A stretch of 64,000 nucleotides of DNA from 'Nostoc azollae' 0708 (GCF_000196515.1 NC_014249.1:45571-109570), one strand, 5' to 3'. Numbered from the stretch's first letter, positions 51,380-61,690 are shown. Made by a program: numbers and translations. The notes: generated by a model not told the origin, from the sequence alone.

Positions 51380-51991
51380 TTGACTCAGCCCATTGAAGAG
51401 ACATATCAACAAGGATTTATAACAGGTTATCCTGATGGTTATTTTCATCCTAATCAACCCGTTTCTAAGATTGAGGCTATAGTTGCTTTAAGCAAAGGAT
51501 TGAATTTAACTACTGGTACATCAACACTTAGTATACCTACAGCCATGCAGAGAGTAGTTCCTCAAAAAACCGCACAAAAACCGATAAAAGCACGTATTTT
51601 TATGTCGTTTGTATTTACTACTTTAATGCAGCCTTTATTGATATCAAAAGTCCCAGCTTTAGTAGTTAATGCTGTCAGCCTTAACCGTCCTGCGTCATTT
51701 ATTATTACCAATACTTACGCAGATACCAATAATATTACGCAATATGCAGTTGGAGATGTAGCAGCCGCAACTAAGGCAAATATAGTAGTCAGCTATCCAA
51801 ATCCAAAAGTTATTAATCCAAATAAACTTGCAACTAGAGGAGAGATTACAGCTTTAGTTTATCAAACTTTAGTTTCCCAAGGGAAAATAGAACTAATTGC
51901 TATTAATTTACCTGCTAATCGCTATGTTATTTGGACTCCTGTTCACCAAAAAACACTCAATAAGTACGATTTTATTCAACATTTCTGCTGA
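51380..51991 (+). pseudogene. S-layer homology (SLH) domain protein, 5'-truncated
   Basis: QQGFITGYPDGYFHPNQPVS then KIEAIVALSKGLNLT is the second half of an SLH domain (GYPDGxFxPNxxxTRxE). A basic/hydrophobic stretch (MSFVFTTLMQPLLISKVPAL) and a second SLH-like part (AVGDVAAATKANIVVSYPNP then LATRGEITALVYQTLVSQGK) follow. The first SLH helix that should precede TQPIEE is in another frame (FIDSAH), and the only start is a TTG, so the 5' end is damaged. SLH proteins bind peptidoglycan-linked polymers at the envelope. Confidence 0.55.
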
Positions 51992-52340
51992 TTTCAGGTC
52001 TAAGAAGTTAGTTATAAGCTTCTAAAATTTTATGCAAACTTTTACTTGTGGTTTAATTAAAACTAATTCTTTAAACCCATTAATTCCACAGTAATGATTT
52101 TTTAGAGATGTATATCTTTTTTTAGAAAGAAGGAGTAAAAAATTATATCTTTACACCTGCAAATCAAATATAGATTTAGGAGGAAAAATAATAGGGAGTA
52201 ACAAGATTTTGTGAGATCAGGCAAAACAGGTACTATTAGAACTTTTTCAGAATTACTGTTATGTTATAATAAAGAGATAGCCTTTTTGAACTACTAAATT
52301 CAACTCGTAGTTATAAATTAAGGCTAGTAAGTTACTGGGA
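51992..52340. other. No feature seen
   Basis: About 350 bp of AT-rich sequence without a supported gene or signal. Confidence 0.4.
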
Positions 52341-52720
52341 ATTTCTACACAAGTAGACGTCAGAAGCCTAATCATTCAGGCCGATCCAGGCTAGTTATTA
52401 CAATAATCCTCAATTTGTTGGATAATGCGATTAAGCATTCAGCAGCCAATCATCAAGTATTTATCTCTGCATACAGCCAAGGCGAACAAGCTATTATTCA
52501 AATTCAAGACGAAGGAAAAGGGATAAAAGAGGGTGATTTACCCCGAATCTTTGAGAAATTTTATATAACAGACCCTGCATGTAAAGGTAGCGGTAATCTT
52601 CTAGTATTAGCAATTTCTAAGCGGATTATTGAGGCCCATCAAGCTAGTATTATCGCCTGCAAAACATCAAATCAAGGGATAACTTCTACTATATACTTGC
52701 CGATAATTCTTCATGTATGA
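52341..52720 (+). pseudogene. Histidine kinase C-terminal (HATPase) fragment
   Basis: IIQADPG then frame break and MLDNAIKHSAANHQVFISAY (N-box), IIQIQDEGKGIKEGDLPRIF (G1), EKFYITDPACKGSGNLLVLA (G2, degraded GLGL) and IISTIYLPI-like end. Only the ATP-binding domain remains; no H-box or sensor region upstream. Dead fragment. Confidence 0.65.
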
Positions 52721-52757
52721 TTTCTAATACTCTATGAGTGGGGTTGCACTCATATAA

Positions 52758-55364
52758 TTAAGTTTTGACCATGATAACTGTACAATTACTCTTACGAGAA
52801 ATATTTTCAGCAATATTTCCTTGAATCGCTTGTTGTAGTAAACTCTCACAACTAGCTCCCAGAACAATTACATCACTCTTATCTTGTTCTGCACACTGGA
52901 GGACAGCATCAGAAACAGAATTAGCACGAATTGGGGTAGCCACTACTTTACCACTAACTCGGCATTGCAGAAAGTTAACGGATTTATCTAATAAAGTTGT
53001 ATCGGGAATAGAGTTATTAGGCTGGAAAACTTGACATAGATTGATTTGGGATGACCTACTTAAAGAAGAAAGCGCAGGTAATAACTTAATTGCTTGGCTG
53101 GAGTTGGGTCCACCTGCTATTGGCAATAACCAACGGTCAAAGGATCTTTTATCATCTAATTTAGCCAAGATAACATCACAACCTGCCTGTCGAATTATGG
53201 TATCCACGACTCGGCTAAAAACTCTACCAGGAGTTGATGTACTGCCTTTCCATCCCATCAGTACCAAGTCAATGTGTCGTTCCTTGACAGTCTCCAAAAT
53301 TGCCCCAGCAACATTATGAGCAACTCGAATCTCGGTGTGAACGGGAATCCGCGAATTCTCTCCTAAAAGTATTGCCCGTTGCAAAAGTTGAAGACTTTTG
53401 CTGATTTGTACTGGTGTTTCCGATGGAATACGGCTAGACGGAACAATAATCACTTGTAGGGATTCTATTTCGTAATTGCGATCTTTGGCAATCGCAACTG
53501 CCATTTCTAGTAAAGTCTCGGCTGTCTGTGGATGTGAAAGCGGTACTAACAATCTTCCTTTGCCTGTAGCCGGAGCGCGACTTTGGTAAACCACATAAGA
53601 AGGTGCTAATTTACGTTCCATTTGTTCGCTATTACCACTAAGTCGCTCTGCTTCTACACGGATAATATCACTACGAGTAATAATTCCTATAAGCTTGCGA
53701 CCTTCTGTAACAAGCAAGCAGCTGAGATGATAACGATTAAGTATATGTAGTACATGAGCCAGTGTCGCTGTGGGAGTTACTGTCACTGGCTCTGGTGTCA
53801 TAATCTCGCTAATAGTTGTATCTCCACTTAACTTTTGCGAAGCAATATTAACTAAATCTTCCTGAGTAACAATACCAACAACTTTACCATTCTCTAAAAC
53901 TGGGAAGTTGCGATGGTGAGAGTGGGAAAATGCCTGTACCGCTTCATCAGTACTCATCTGGCTAGAGAGGGTTTCCAAACGCCGTTGCATTACATCTACG
54001 GCACTGAGTTGTGCCAGAAGCACCTCTCTGCTTGGCTCCTTGGTTATATGAATTCCTTTCCACTCTAGTAAAAGGTCGTAGAGAGATCGATGGTCAATTT
54101 TTTCTGCTACTAAGTAGGCAACCACAGAAGCAATCATTAGCGGTAGTACCAGGTTAAAATCTGTTGTCATCTCAAATACAATGACAACTGCCGTAATTGG
54201 AACCTTAGATACAGCGCTAAAAAAAGCAGCCATACCCACATGAGCATAGACTGCCGCAGCACTCATTCCCAGTAAACTGTGTTCGATAGCACCGACTAAG
54301 TAACCAAGGGCAGATCCCAAGACTAAGGTGGGAACTAGTAAACCCCCTGGCGCTCCAGAACCGTAGGTAAAAATAATTAGGATAAACTGAACTAAAAGAG
54401 CGATCGCTGCAAATGACCAGTTAGTATTACCTGCAAGCAAAATTTCTCTCAACCCAGCATGATCGCGAAAGGTAGCAGGTAATAAAGCGATCACCACACC
54501 ACTAACTAACCCAGCGATTCCAATTCGCCAGGATAAACTCAACCTTACCATTCGGCGGTTAATTGCTAGACTCTCGAGAATACCTTTATTAAATAGAATG
54601 CCTATAAACCCCGCCAGAACTCCTAAAATCAAGTAGAATGGGATTTCCTGCGCAAAGAAAGTTGTATCGGGAAGACCTAAATTTAGATGATTCAGATCAA
54701 GGTTGTGACTACCATAAAGCCGGGAAATGACTGAAGCGATGAAAGAAGCCAAAATCGCAGTCCCAAGAGTGATACCTGACACATCTTGCAGTAATTCTTC
54801 CACTACAAAAAGCACACCTGCGATAGGTGCATTAAAAGCCGCAGCTAATCCCGCCCCCGCTCCAGCGGCGATCAATTGGCGACGATGCTCTGGTGAAGTC
54901 GGAGCCCAGTTACTAAATTGATTTGCCAAGGCTGCCCCAATTTGGACAGTTGGCCCTTCCCGTCCCAAAGGCATTCCCGAACCCAACACTAACGTAGCGC
55001 TGATCAACTTGACCAAAGCAATCCGCAGATTTAACGGCATCGGTACCCGAGCCAATACTGCTTTCACTTCAGACATTCCACTACCTGATGCTTCCGGTGC
55101 AAAGCACTCGACTAGCCAACCAGCTAAGATTCCTCCTACTAGTCCAATACTCGGTAGTACTAAGTAGGCAGGACAATGGTAAGAAACACGCACTCGTAAT
55201 GCGCCTGCCCAATCCACTGCCTGTCCTAACAGAACTGCCGCTAACCCAGAAACTAGACCAATCACGCAAGCTTCCACGAAAGCCAAGCGCCTCGGTTTAA
55301 CCAGCTGACGGGAAAGCCTCAACCAAAAAATTTTACTCCTGGCTAACATATTTTTAGCAATCAC
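52758..55364 (-). CDS. ClC chloride channel/transporter fused to CBS pair and tandem USP domains
   Basis: Intact 868-residue protein. Residues about 1-440 are a ClC core: ASGSGMSEVKAVL (GSGxP-like Cl- motif), PLGREGPTVQIGA with the gating Glu near 135, and GAPGGLLVPTLVLGSALGYL. Two CBS domains follow (about 450-580; MTPEPVTVTPTATLAHVLHI, KLIGIITRSDIIRVEAERLS), then two universal stress protein (USP) folds to the end (LLVPLSHPQTAETLLEMAVA; VNFLQCRVSGKVVATPIRA). ClC exchanges or conducts Cl-; CBS/USP domains usually bind adenine nucleotides and gate by energy status. The ClC-CBS-USP architecture is known in cyanobacteria. Start could be internal Met 6. Confidence 0.88.
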   Translation of the reverse strand: MIAKNMLARSKIFWLRLSRQLVKPRRLAFVEACVIGLVSGLAAVLLGQAVDWAGALRVRVSYHCPAYLVLPSIGLVGGILAGWLVECFAPEASGSGMSEVKAVLARVPMPLNLRIALVKLISATLVLGSGMPLGREGPTVQIGAALANQFSNWAPTSPEHRRQLIAAGAGAGLAAAFNAPIAGVLFVVEELLQDVSGITLGTAILASFIASVISRLYGSHNLDLNHLNLGLPDTTFFAQEIPFYLILGVLAGFIGILFNKGILESLAINRRMVRLSLSWRIGIAGLVSGVVIALLPATFRDHAGLREILLAGNTNWSFAAIALLVQFILIIFTYGSGAPGGLLVPTLVLGSALGYLVGAIEHSLLGMSAAAVYAHVGMAAFFSAVSKVPITAVVIVFEMTTDFNLVLPLMIASVVAYLVAEKIDHRSLYDLLLEWKGIHITKEPSREVLLAQLSAVDVMQRRLETLSSQMSTDEAVQAFSHSHHRNFPVLENGKVVGIVTQEDLVNIASQKLSGDTTISEIMTPEPVTVTPTATLAHVLHILNRYHLSCLLVTEGRKLIGIITRSDIIRVEAERLSGNSEQMERKLAPSYVVYQSRAPATGKGRLLVPLSHPQTAETLLEMAVAIAKDRNYEIESLQVIIVPSSRIPSETPVQISKSLQLLQRAILLGENSRIPVHTEIRVAHNVAGAILETVKERHIDLVLMGWKGSTSTPGRVFSRVVDTIIRQAGCDVILAKLDDKRSFDRWLLPIAGGPNSSQAIKLLPALSSLSRSSQINLCQVFQPNNSIPDTTLLDKSVNFLQCRVSGKVVATPIRANSVSDAVLQCAEQDKSDVIVLGASCESLLQQAIQGNIAENISRKSNCTVIMVKT

Positions 55365-55499
55365 TTGTCATCAATGAAGGTATATAAATGTCTGAAATAT
55401 CTTACCATTCACCCTATTCATAGAGTTTCATAAGAAAATGAAATCAGAATGAAATTTTCCTATGCCTAAAGATATAGATATATGCCGTAGCAGTACAAT

Positions 55500-55960
55500 A
55501 TTTGTAGTATTTTGTACTGCTCGGAAGTAAATATTTTTTCAGGTCTTTTGGCTTGTACCCATTTTGCAGCTAGATATTTTTTGTAGTAAACCTCCCAGCG
55601 ATTCCTTTCGGCTTTGTTCTTGTGAGACTACCAGGGGCGTGATTAACTCTCCCGCAAAATATGAACAAGCACATTTTCGTTATTTCTCAAAACCTTACTG
55701 GATAAAGGTTTAAAAATGTGAAAGTTGAGAGTTAACCAAGCCTTAATGTCATTCACTAGCTGGCTAAGATTTTTGGTTTTTTCCTCACAAAACCTCCAAA
55801 AATTTGCTTGCTCCTCTTCCGAGAGAGTCTTAATAAATCTTAGGAATTGAAGATTAGCTCTGGGTAGGGTTTTTGGAACTCAGTTATTGCGTAGCGATCG
55901 CGCTTGTTGCAGTAAGGCATTCGTTAAGCTGCTGACCAGAATGATTAAGTATTAGTCGGC
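55500..55960 (-). pseudogene. Unrecognised plasmid gene remnant
   Basis: A coding-like minus-strand frame reads LPRANLQFLRFIKTLSEEEQ, ANFWRFCEEKTKNLSQLVND, IKAWLTLNFHIFKPLSSKVL and VLVHILRES, stop, SRPW, stop, then AERNRWEVYYKKYLAAKWVQ and a Lys-rich end near 55500. Helical and basic. I cannot name a family. 55365-55499 holds nothing. Confidence 0.4.
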
Positions 55961-56165
55961 CCAACAAATCAATAGTGATCGCGTCGCCTAGCAAGGATGC
56001 CCCTTTTGATTAAAAGAATGGAAAGTAGCTAATCAAGCAGGAGAAAGTGTAGCATTTTCTGGACTATGTTGGACTTCAGGGAGTATGGTGAAGTAACTAT
56101 CCACTTTTGTGATTCAAAAAATTGGATATTTAGATATTTAAGGACTAGATCTAATATTTTGAGTA

Positions 56166-56208
56166 CCTGATTTACATAATTCCCACAAGGGGAATTATGT
56201 AAATCAGG
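56166..56208. repeat. Perfect hairpin, 19-bp arms, 5-nt loop
   Basis: Arm cctgatttacataattccc, loop acaag, exact complement. It lies in 55961-56499, a gene-free stretch with no other feature. Confidence 0.92.
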
Positions 56209-56499
56209 GAAAATTATATAGCAACTTGTAAAAATGAAAACCTTACTTCGGGAAATATAATAAAGGCATAAAAGCTTTATTTTTAATTTATTGCTGTTTA
56301 GAGTGCTAATTTAAATACCCCTTTGGAAGATATATTAAATTCTATACTGACATCTATATTTTATCTCAAGATACTTGCTCTTGGAGTATGTTGATTTGAA
56401 ATTATTTCCCTCTGCCACTGTTCTAAATCATCGGTTATCTCTCTCAAATGTAGCATTTAATTTTGCAAAATATCGCCTTTTAGATTCTGTAAAGCCAAA

Positions 56500-57100
56500 A
56501 ATTGTCTGAGGATTCTTGATTTCTCTGGATTGTATGTTTAACTTTTTGATTAGGAATTTGATTAGGAAGAGTTGACTCAGATCTTAATTGTAATAAACGC
56601 TTAACCAGATGAGGAGAAACTTTGACAATTTCAGCAGCAGTGGTCAAATTTTTACGTGACTGTAACTCTTGAATTAAATTTTGTAATTTCTGCCATAAAG
56701 GATTACTGGGAGTTATCCAGCATTTTTCTACTACTACTTATAATCCCTTGGTAATGAGACTGTAGTGTGGAGTACCTTTGCCTGTTAGCACCCGAACGTT
56801 GTAAACTTAGTGAGTCCTAGCTGAAAATTGCTTAATAACCGTCAAGTGTACAGCATTTGTAGCAAGGAGCATTTCGCAAATACTGACTGGGTTAATTTGT
56901 CTGAGGTGAATTAAATCGGCTCCTGAGTCTTTACAATTCGACCTGTCGGACAAGCCTTGCAAACAACCATCCACATCCATAAGGATGTGAGAAGGGTCAT
57001 CTAAACCATACTCATTGAATAACTTCCCCAATTTTGTAAAACGAGATGCATACAAAATGTCCCGGACATACCTCCACAGTTTGCAGTTGGGCTTGAGTGC
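56500..57100 (-). pseudogene. Conserved-looking plasmid protein with HTH-like segment, decayed
   Basis: CKLWRYVRDILYASRFTKLG, KLFNEYGLDDPSHILMDVDG, GADLIHLRQINPVSICEMLL and ATNAVHLTVIKQFSARTH, frame break, NVRVLTGKGTPHYSLITKGL, stop, PLWQKLQNLIQELQSRKNLT and TAAEIVKVSPHLVKRLLQLR (helix-turn-helix-like), then an end near 56520. It looks like a real plasmid protein, perhaps a replication or regulatory factor. No family name can be given. Confidence 0.4.
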
Positions 57101-57289
57101 AGGTGACCTTGCTTCTGGGGATAATACTTAGAAAAATTTTGGTATCAGTTGATTATACTCTTGGTGTCAGTAATGCTTGAGGTGGAATATTGACCAATCA
57201 AAGAAGTTGTGACAGTTAGAGATAAACAAAAAAACTTGTTCATTTTTATCCTCTGGAAAACTCTTACTAATTTCTATTCAGTAGTTTAA

Positions 57290-57690
57290 AGTCGCAAAGA
57301 GTAATTTAGTTGAACAGTAATTTGAGTATTTTACCGGATGAAAGAAATGTTAGGTCGCTTCATATTTGCTACAATCGCTTTTTGATTTTGTTATTCTACC
57401 TGCTTACTAACTGTACCAAATGCTCCTTGAGCAAATGCACCCAATAAAAAGCGATCGCCACTTTTACTGGTTTAGATGCTCCTCAACCCACTATTGGATT
57501 GAGAAATGCTACTTTGAATATCAGGTTGATTAACCACTTCCCCACCTTGGCCAATCCTGACATTAAGCCTAGTCGTGCATCCAAGCCTAAAATCTCTTTA
57601 CCTTTGTCCTTATACTGATTAGCAATTAAAGGTTCTCCTCTTTGACCTTGTATAACTGTGCTTTTACCTCAAAAATGGCCAAATTTTGAA
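57290..57690 (-). pseudogene. Possible TrbI/VirB10-like conjugation protein remnant
   Basis: In mixed frames: VIQGQRGEPLIANQYKDKGK, EILGLDARLGLMSGL, EVVNQPDIQSSISQSNSGLR, DRFLLGAFAQGAFGTVSKQV and KAIVANMKRPNISFI. The order outer-membrane-like domain then a LGAFxQGA segment and a NQKAI...RPN segment recalls cyanobacterial TrbI-like C-termini. Only about 130 codons are present. The assignment is weak. Confidence 0.35.
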
Positions 57691-57963
57691 CCATAAGCTG
57701 ACCAAAAATTCACCAAGCTTCACACCTTGCAGCAAAAAGTTAGATAAAATTTTGTACCAATAAATGGCCGCGTGTTAAAAAGGTAAATCATAATAGAGCG
57801 TAGAGTTGTCTAAACCCCAAACAGTCAAAATTGCCCAAATCCAACAGCAATGTCATCAACTTAGCTGCCAAGTTATGGTTCAAACAAGCTGTGAGGGACA
57901 GTATTTGTTGATTGTAGTCAAGGTAAAAACTCTTTTTATCAGCACCCTCGATGTTGCAAATCA

Positions 57964-59440
57964 ATGAACTCAGAAGAATTTGAGTATTGGTGTAGACAGC
58001 AATAACTAACGGCACAAACAATAGATTTGATTCCCAAAATTCGTGCTACTCCACCCTCACGTCGTATACAGGAACGAGCCAAAAACTTGAGTGGAGTATA
58101 CCCTAGTCGGAAAATGGGTCAAACCATCCAATTTGAAAGCCACACCGTAGAATTGTAGGCAATTTACCAGATGGAAAACGACCCAGAAGTCTTAGAATAT
58201 TACTACCAGCTCCCACCCTTCAAAATTCAGTACAAAAATGCAGTCGGACGTAACATAAGTCATTACCATACCCCTAACTTCTTTGTATTACGCTCCACAG
58301 GAGCAATCTGGGAAGAATGGAAAACAGTCAAAGCATTAGAGCGACTAGTCCTAAAATACCCAGGACGCTACCAAAAAACAGAAACCAGACATTGGCACAG
58401 CCTCCCAGAAGAAGCTTACGCCGCCACCTATGGACTAATATACAACATCTGCACCAATGCTTAAGTACATCAAGTTTTCACCCAAAACCTGATGTTTATG
58501 TCAGATTACTTCGGGTTCAACACGAACATCCCCACCAGCGTCACCGAAAAAATACAGCAATGGGTAAAAAGCACCCTATGAACAACAATTACCGCAATGC
58601 TGGCATCGGTTCCCGGAGTCAGAGCCAAAGATGTATACGCTATAATTGTAACCCAACAGCTGTATGTAGACTTGTATGTTGTCCCATTAGTAGAACATTG
58701 GCGATTAAAACTGTGGGCAAATCAACAAAATACCGATGCTCATACCCTGCTAACACAAGAAACTATATTCCCTAACTTAGAATTCATCTCCCCCACAACA
58801 CTCTTATCTAACACAACATTTTTGTGGGACTCAAGACCGTGGACTTTAATCAATCACGGTGAAACCACCACCACACTACTACCGAAAGTTGGGCAACCAA
58901 TATAGTTACCAACAGCATTTCTTCTCCAATTGCTCTTTGCAGGTGATATTAGCATCTAATCAAAAGAGGAACTCAAAAGCACCAACGAAACCGTGCGCTC
59001 ATTAATAGATGCCACCTCCCCCAGCGACCTCAGATAAGCAAACCACAGATTTCATCTAGTACAAGCATATTTCCAGCGTCACACAGAAATCCACAAAGAT
59101 ATTAAATCCCGCACCCTGCGTCGTTGGGTACAATAGTACCCAACGACGCAGAAACCAGCTTAGGTTGTGGTTATATTAGTCTACTGCCACGGACAAAGAG
59201 TAAAGGAAATCGTCAATCCAAAGTACCAACTCAAGAGAGCGAACTACACGATAAATTTATTACAGACTATTTTGAAACCCCTAAACAAGCACCAGCAGCT
59301 TCAGTCTATCGAGCATATATTCAGAGCTTGCCTATCCTTAAACATTCAAACACTCAATCAGCGCACATTCTATTCTCGATTAAAGAAGCGACAAATCCAC
59401 GAACACACCACGGCAATAATTTGCTGTAGAAACAGCTGCT
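57964..59440 (+). pseudogene. Tn7-like TnsA-TnsB fusion (TnsAB), N-terminal half only
   Basis: ATG 57964: MNSEEFEYWCRQQ, stop, IDLIPKIRATPPSRRIQERA, GVYPSRKMGQTIQFESHTVE, stop, QMENDPEVLEYYYQLPPFKI, HYHTPNFFVLRSTGAIWEEW, the TnsA endonuclease N-terminal fold. The catalytic Asp of HTPDFF is Asn. After frame changes come the helix-turn-helix regions (LASVPGVRAKDVYAIIVTQQ, EHWRLKLWANQQNTDAHTLL, IKSRTLRRWVQ, SLNIQTLNQRTFYSRLKKRQ). The DDE integrase domain that should follow is absent; the next sequence is a RecD-like helicase. At least five stops, plus a hairpin at 59116. Confidence 0.65.
59116..59151. repeat. Perfect hairpin, 16-bp arms, 4-nt loop, inside TnsAB remnant
   Basis: Arm ctgcgtcgttgggtac, loop aata, exact complement. 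It interrupts the LRRWV helix-turn-helix and coincides with a stop and frame break. Confidence 0.92.
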
Positions 59441-60658
59441 TATTCCCCGATTATAATTCTTACAGGAGGTCCAGAAGTAGGTGAAACTTTTACTAACCAC
59501 ACGATAGTCAGCTTGTGAAAGGCGATGGGAAAATCAATCGCTTTGGCTTCACCAACTGGACGAGCTGCCCAACGTTTGAGTGAAATGACTGGGTTGGAAG
59601 CAAAAACAATACACCGCTTATTAGAATCTGACCCCAAGACGATGGGGTTTAAATGCGGTAGCGAAAATCCTTTACCGCAGGCAGCAGTTATTATTGATGA
59701 AGCGAGTATGTTAGATTTTTTTTAAATACTCCTTAGTTAAAGCAGTTTCTGCAGTTAAAGCAGTTTCTGCGGGCACACAATTTTTATTAATGGGAGATAT
59801 TGACCAGTTACCGTCAGTTGGACCGGTTAATGTACTTGCTCACTGGATAAATTCTGGTAAAGTGCCTGTAGTGGGAATAACTCAGGTATTTCGCCAAGCG
59901 CAACAAAGTGCAATTATTACAGCAGCCAACGAAATTAACCGGGGACAGTATCCGACAATTGAACACATCAAGAATAACCCTATTTCTCATTGTTTGTAGC
60001 ATGGTGGAGGATTTGAACTAGAACACGGTTTACAAAAAATTTGTACATTAATTACAGATTTGATTCCCCGATTAGGATTTAACTCAGCTAGAGATGTACA
60101 AGTGCTTTGTCCGATGACATGGGATTAGTGGGTACTCATACTCTTAATAATATCTTGCAGAAACTAATTAACCATAAAAGTCCCGAAAAAGTGGAAATTA
60201 CTAGGGTTGGGATGACGTTGCGGGTAGGTAACAGGCTAATTCAGCAGACTAATGATTATTAACGGGAAGTGTTTAATAGTGATTTAGGAAATCTTACTGC
60301 AATTAACACAGTTAAACAAGAGGTAAATGTACAGTATGGTGATCACGCAAGCGATGACTTATCAGTCCAATCGGTAGTTTATAATTATGCTGACTTGAAT
60401 GAAATTACACTCGCTTAGAGTGTTTCTATACATAAGTCCCAAGGTTCTGAATATGCGGTGGTGATTTTACCTTTGTATATGCAATATTATATGATACTGA
60501 GTCGTAATTTGCTTTATACAGGTCTAACTCGTGCGAAAAAGTTAGCAATTGTAATTGGTTCAAAAAAGACGATTTCTTTAGCTGTATGCTCTACTAATAA
60601 TATGCGCCGATATACAGAGATAAAGCAAAGGTTGGTCTTGTTGGGTAAACATTTATGA
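59440..60658 (+). pseudogene. RecD-like (RecD2/TraA) SF1 helicase fragment, decayed
   Basis: IIILTGGPEVGETFTNHTIV (Walker A, GTGKT degraded to EVGET), stop, MGKSIALASPTGRAAQRLSE (motif Ia), TGLEAKTIHRLLESDPKTMG, AAVIIDEASMLDFF (Walker B), stop. In later frames FLMGDIDQLPSVGPVNVLA, VVGITQVFRQAQQSAIITAA, then VEITRVGMTLRVGNRLIQQT, SVSIHKSQGSEYAVVILPLY and NLLYTGLTRAKKLAIVIGSK (motifs V-VI), ending at 60658. N-terminal OB/HhH domains are missing, so it begins abruptly at the TnsAB junction. An 18-bp tandem duplication lies inside. RecD2-type enzymes unwind DNA 5'-3' in repair or conjugation. Confidence 0.7.
59735..59770. repeat. 18-bp perfect tandem duplication in the helicase remnant
   Basis: agttaaagcagtttctgc occurs twice head to tail, adding six codons. 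Confidence 0.85.
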
Positions 60659-61010
60659 ACTACTGAAACTAATATGAAGATATATAGAATAAATAAAATA
60701 CCGAAAATAATTGAATGCGGATGCACGCAGATAAATGCAGATAGATCAATAAATTTTAGAGTTATGTACAACCTCACATAAAATGAGGACGTTGCTGAAT
60801 CATGGGATAATTTCACCGAAATTAGAACAAATTTTAAGGGTTTCAACTACTAATTCATCCCGCATTTATACAATGCTAAAACTGGTATAAACATCTACTT
60901 TCATGGACAACTAAAAATATTGATTGGCTGCATAATTACATTGGTAGTACAGAAAATATTGTTTAAGATAATATGAGAGAATATTTTAATAAATTGATTA
61001 GTACTTTAGC
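60659..61010. other. Intergenic with dispersed repeat copy 3
   Basis: Segment 60704-60750 (aataattgaatgcggatgca then gcagataaatgcagatagat) matches the repeat at 18004. No gene is supported in the remaining sequence. Confidence 0.5.
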
Positions 61011-61346
61011 TTGATCATTCATATTTTACGAGAACCTGCAACACCTACCTAAATCAACGAGATGCTTCAAGCCAATCATTTCTATATTAAAATAGTCATA
61101 GATATACGTCATCAAATTTTGGCAGGTGAAGGTAAAATGCACTCTGGCTATGAAAGTATTTTACTTGAAAATGGGAGTCAACAGCAAGATATTTAGGGCG
61201 CAAGTTAGAATCCTATTTCCCAAGGAAATTTCTATAAATGAATGGTAAATCTCCGTCCATGTCAAAATAGAACAGTGGGAATTCTAGATCCAGCAATTTG
61301 GGAAAAGGTCGAACAAATTATCCACAATTTATTAGGAAGTGTATGA
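61011..61346 (+). pseudogene. DUF5674 family protein, three in-frame stops
   Basis: From TTG 61011: IIHILREPATPTQINEMLQA, YIKIVIDIRHQILAGEGKMH, SGYESILLENGSQQQDI, TAG (Trp expected), GAS, stop, MVNLRPCQNR and ILDPAIWEKVEQIIHNLLGS to TGA 61346. The D-I-R/K...LAGEGxxH and SQQxDIWGA blocks define DUF5674, which often accompanies toxin-antitoxin-like small operons; function unknown. The next gene starts inside its stop (ATGA). Confidence 0.65.
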
Positions 61347-61690
61347 ATAACTGGACTGTAGAAAAAATTATATTTCGATGCGAGCATCTTTCTTTACATC
61401 TTGAAAGATTGGCACAGAACTTTCTACAAATGGCATCTCTCAGTTAGGATGAGGCTAATAGAGAAATGCTACTTCAAATTGTTAGAGAAAGTAAAGTATT
61501 TTTAGAACTGACAGCGATTGATTTAGATGTGGGCAGTACCTTTAAACTGGCTCAAATGAAACGTCAATTGTCTCGGTGGCATATTTATTGGTTGGAAACT
61601 TAGGCAAGTGATTTTAGTCGTCTGGAAATTTCAACCTTGTCTCAAACCTAGGCAAATCGAATTAGGGAGATGGCAGAAGTTCTGGTTTAA
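61343..61690 (+). pseudogene. Unrecognised helical protein coupled to DUF5674, three in-frame stops
   Basis: ATG overlaps the DUF5674 stop. MNNWTVEKIIFRCEHLSLHL, ERLAQNFLQMASLS, TAG, DEANREMLLQIVRESKVFLE, LTAIDLDVGSTFKLAQMKRQ, LSRWHIYWLET, TAG, ASDFSRLEISTLSQT, TAG, ANRIREMAEVLV, TAA. A single frame interrupted only by TAG where Gln or Trp is expected. All-helical, about 110 residues, likely a partner of DUF5674. Confidence 0.55.

Noticed and set aside
55500..55960. Telomere resolvase remnant
   Set aside because: Considered because of the plasmid setting and basic helical text, but no active-site motif could be identified.
57788..58021. 77-codon minus-strand ORF beginning MFVPLVIAVYTNTQ
   Set aside because: Its 5' part is the shadow of the TnsAB N-terminus on the plus strand, and the rest lacks motifs.
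11592..61690. Stop-codon reassignment or read-through, because many genes are in one frame interrupted only by stops
   Set aside because: TAA, TAG and TGA all occur at such sites, frameshifts and truncations also abound, and intact genes (parB, ClC, coxA) contain no internal stops.
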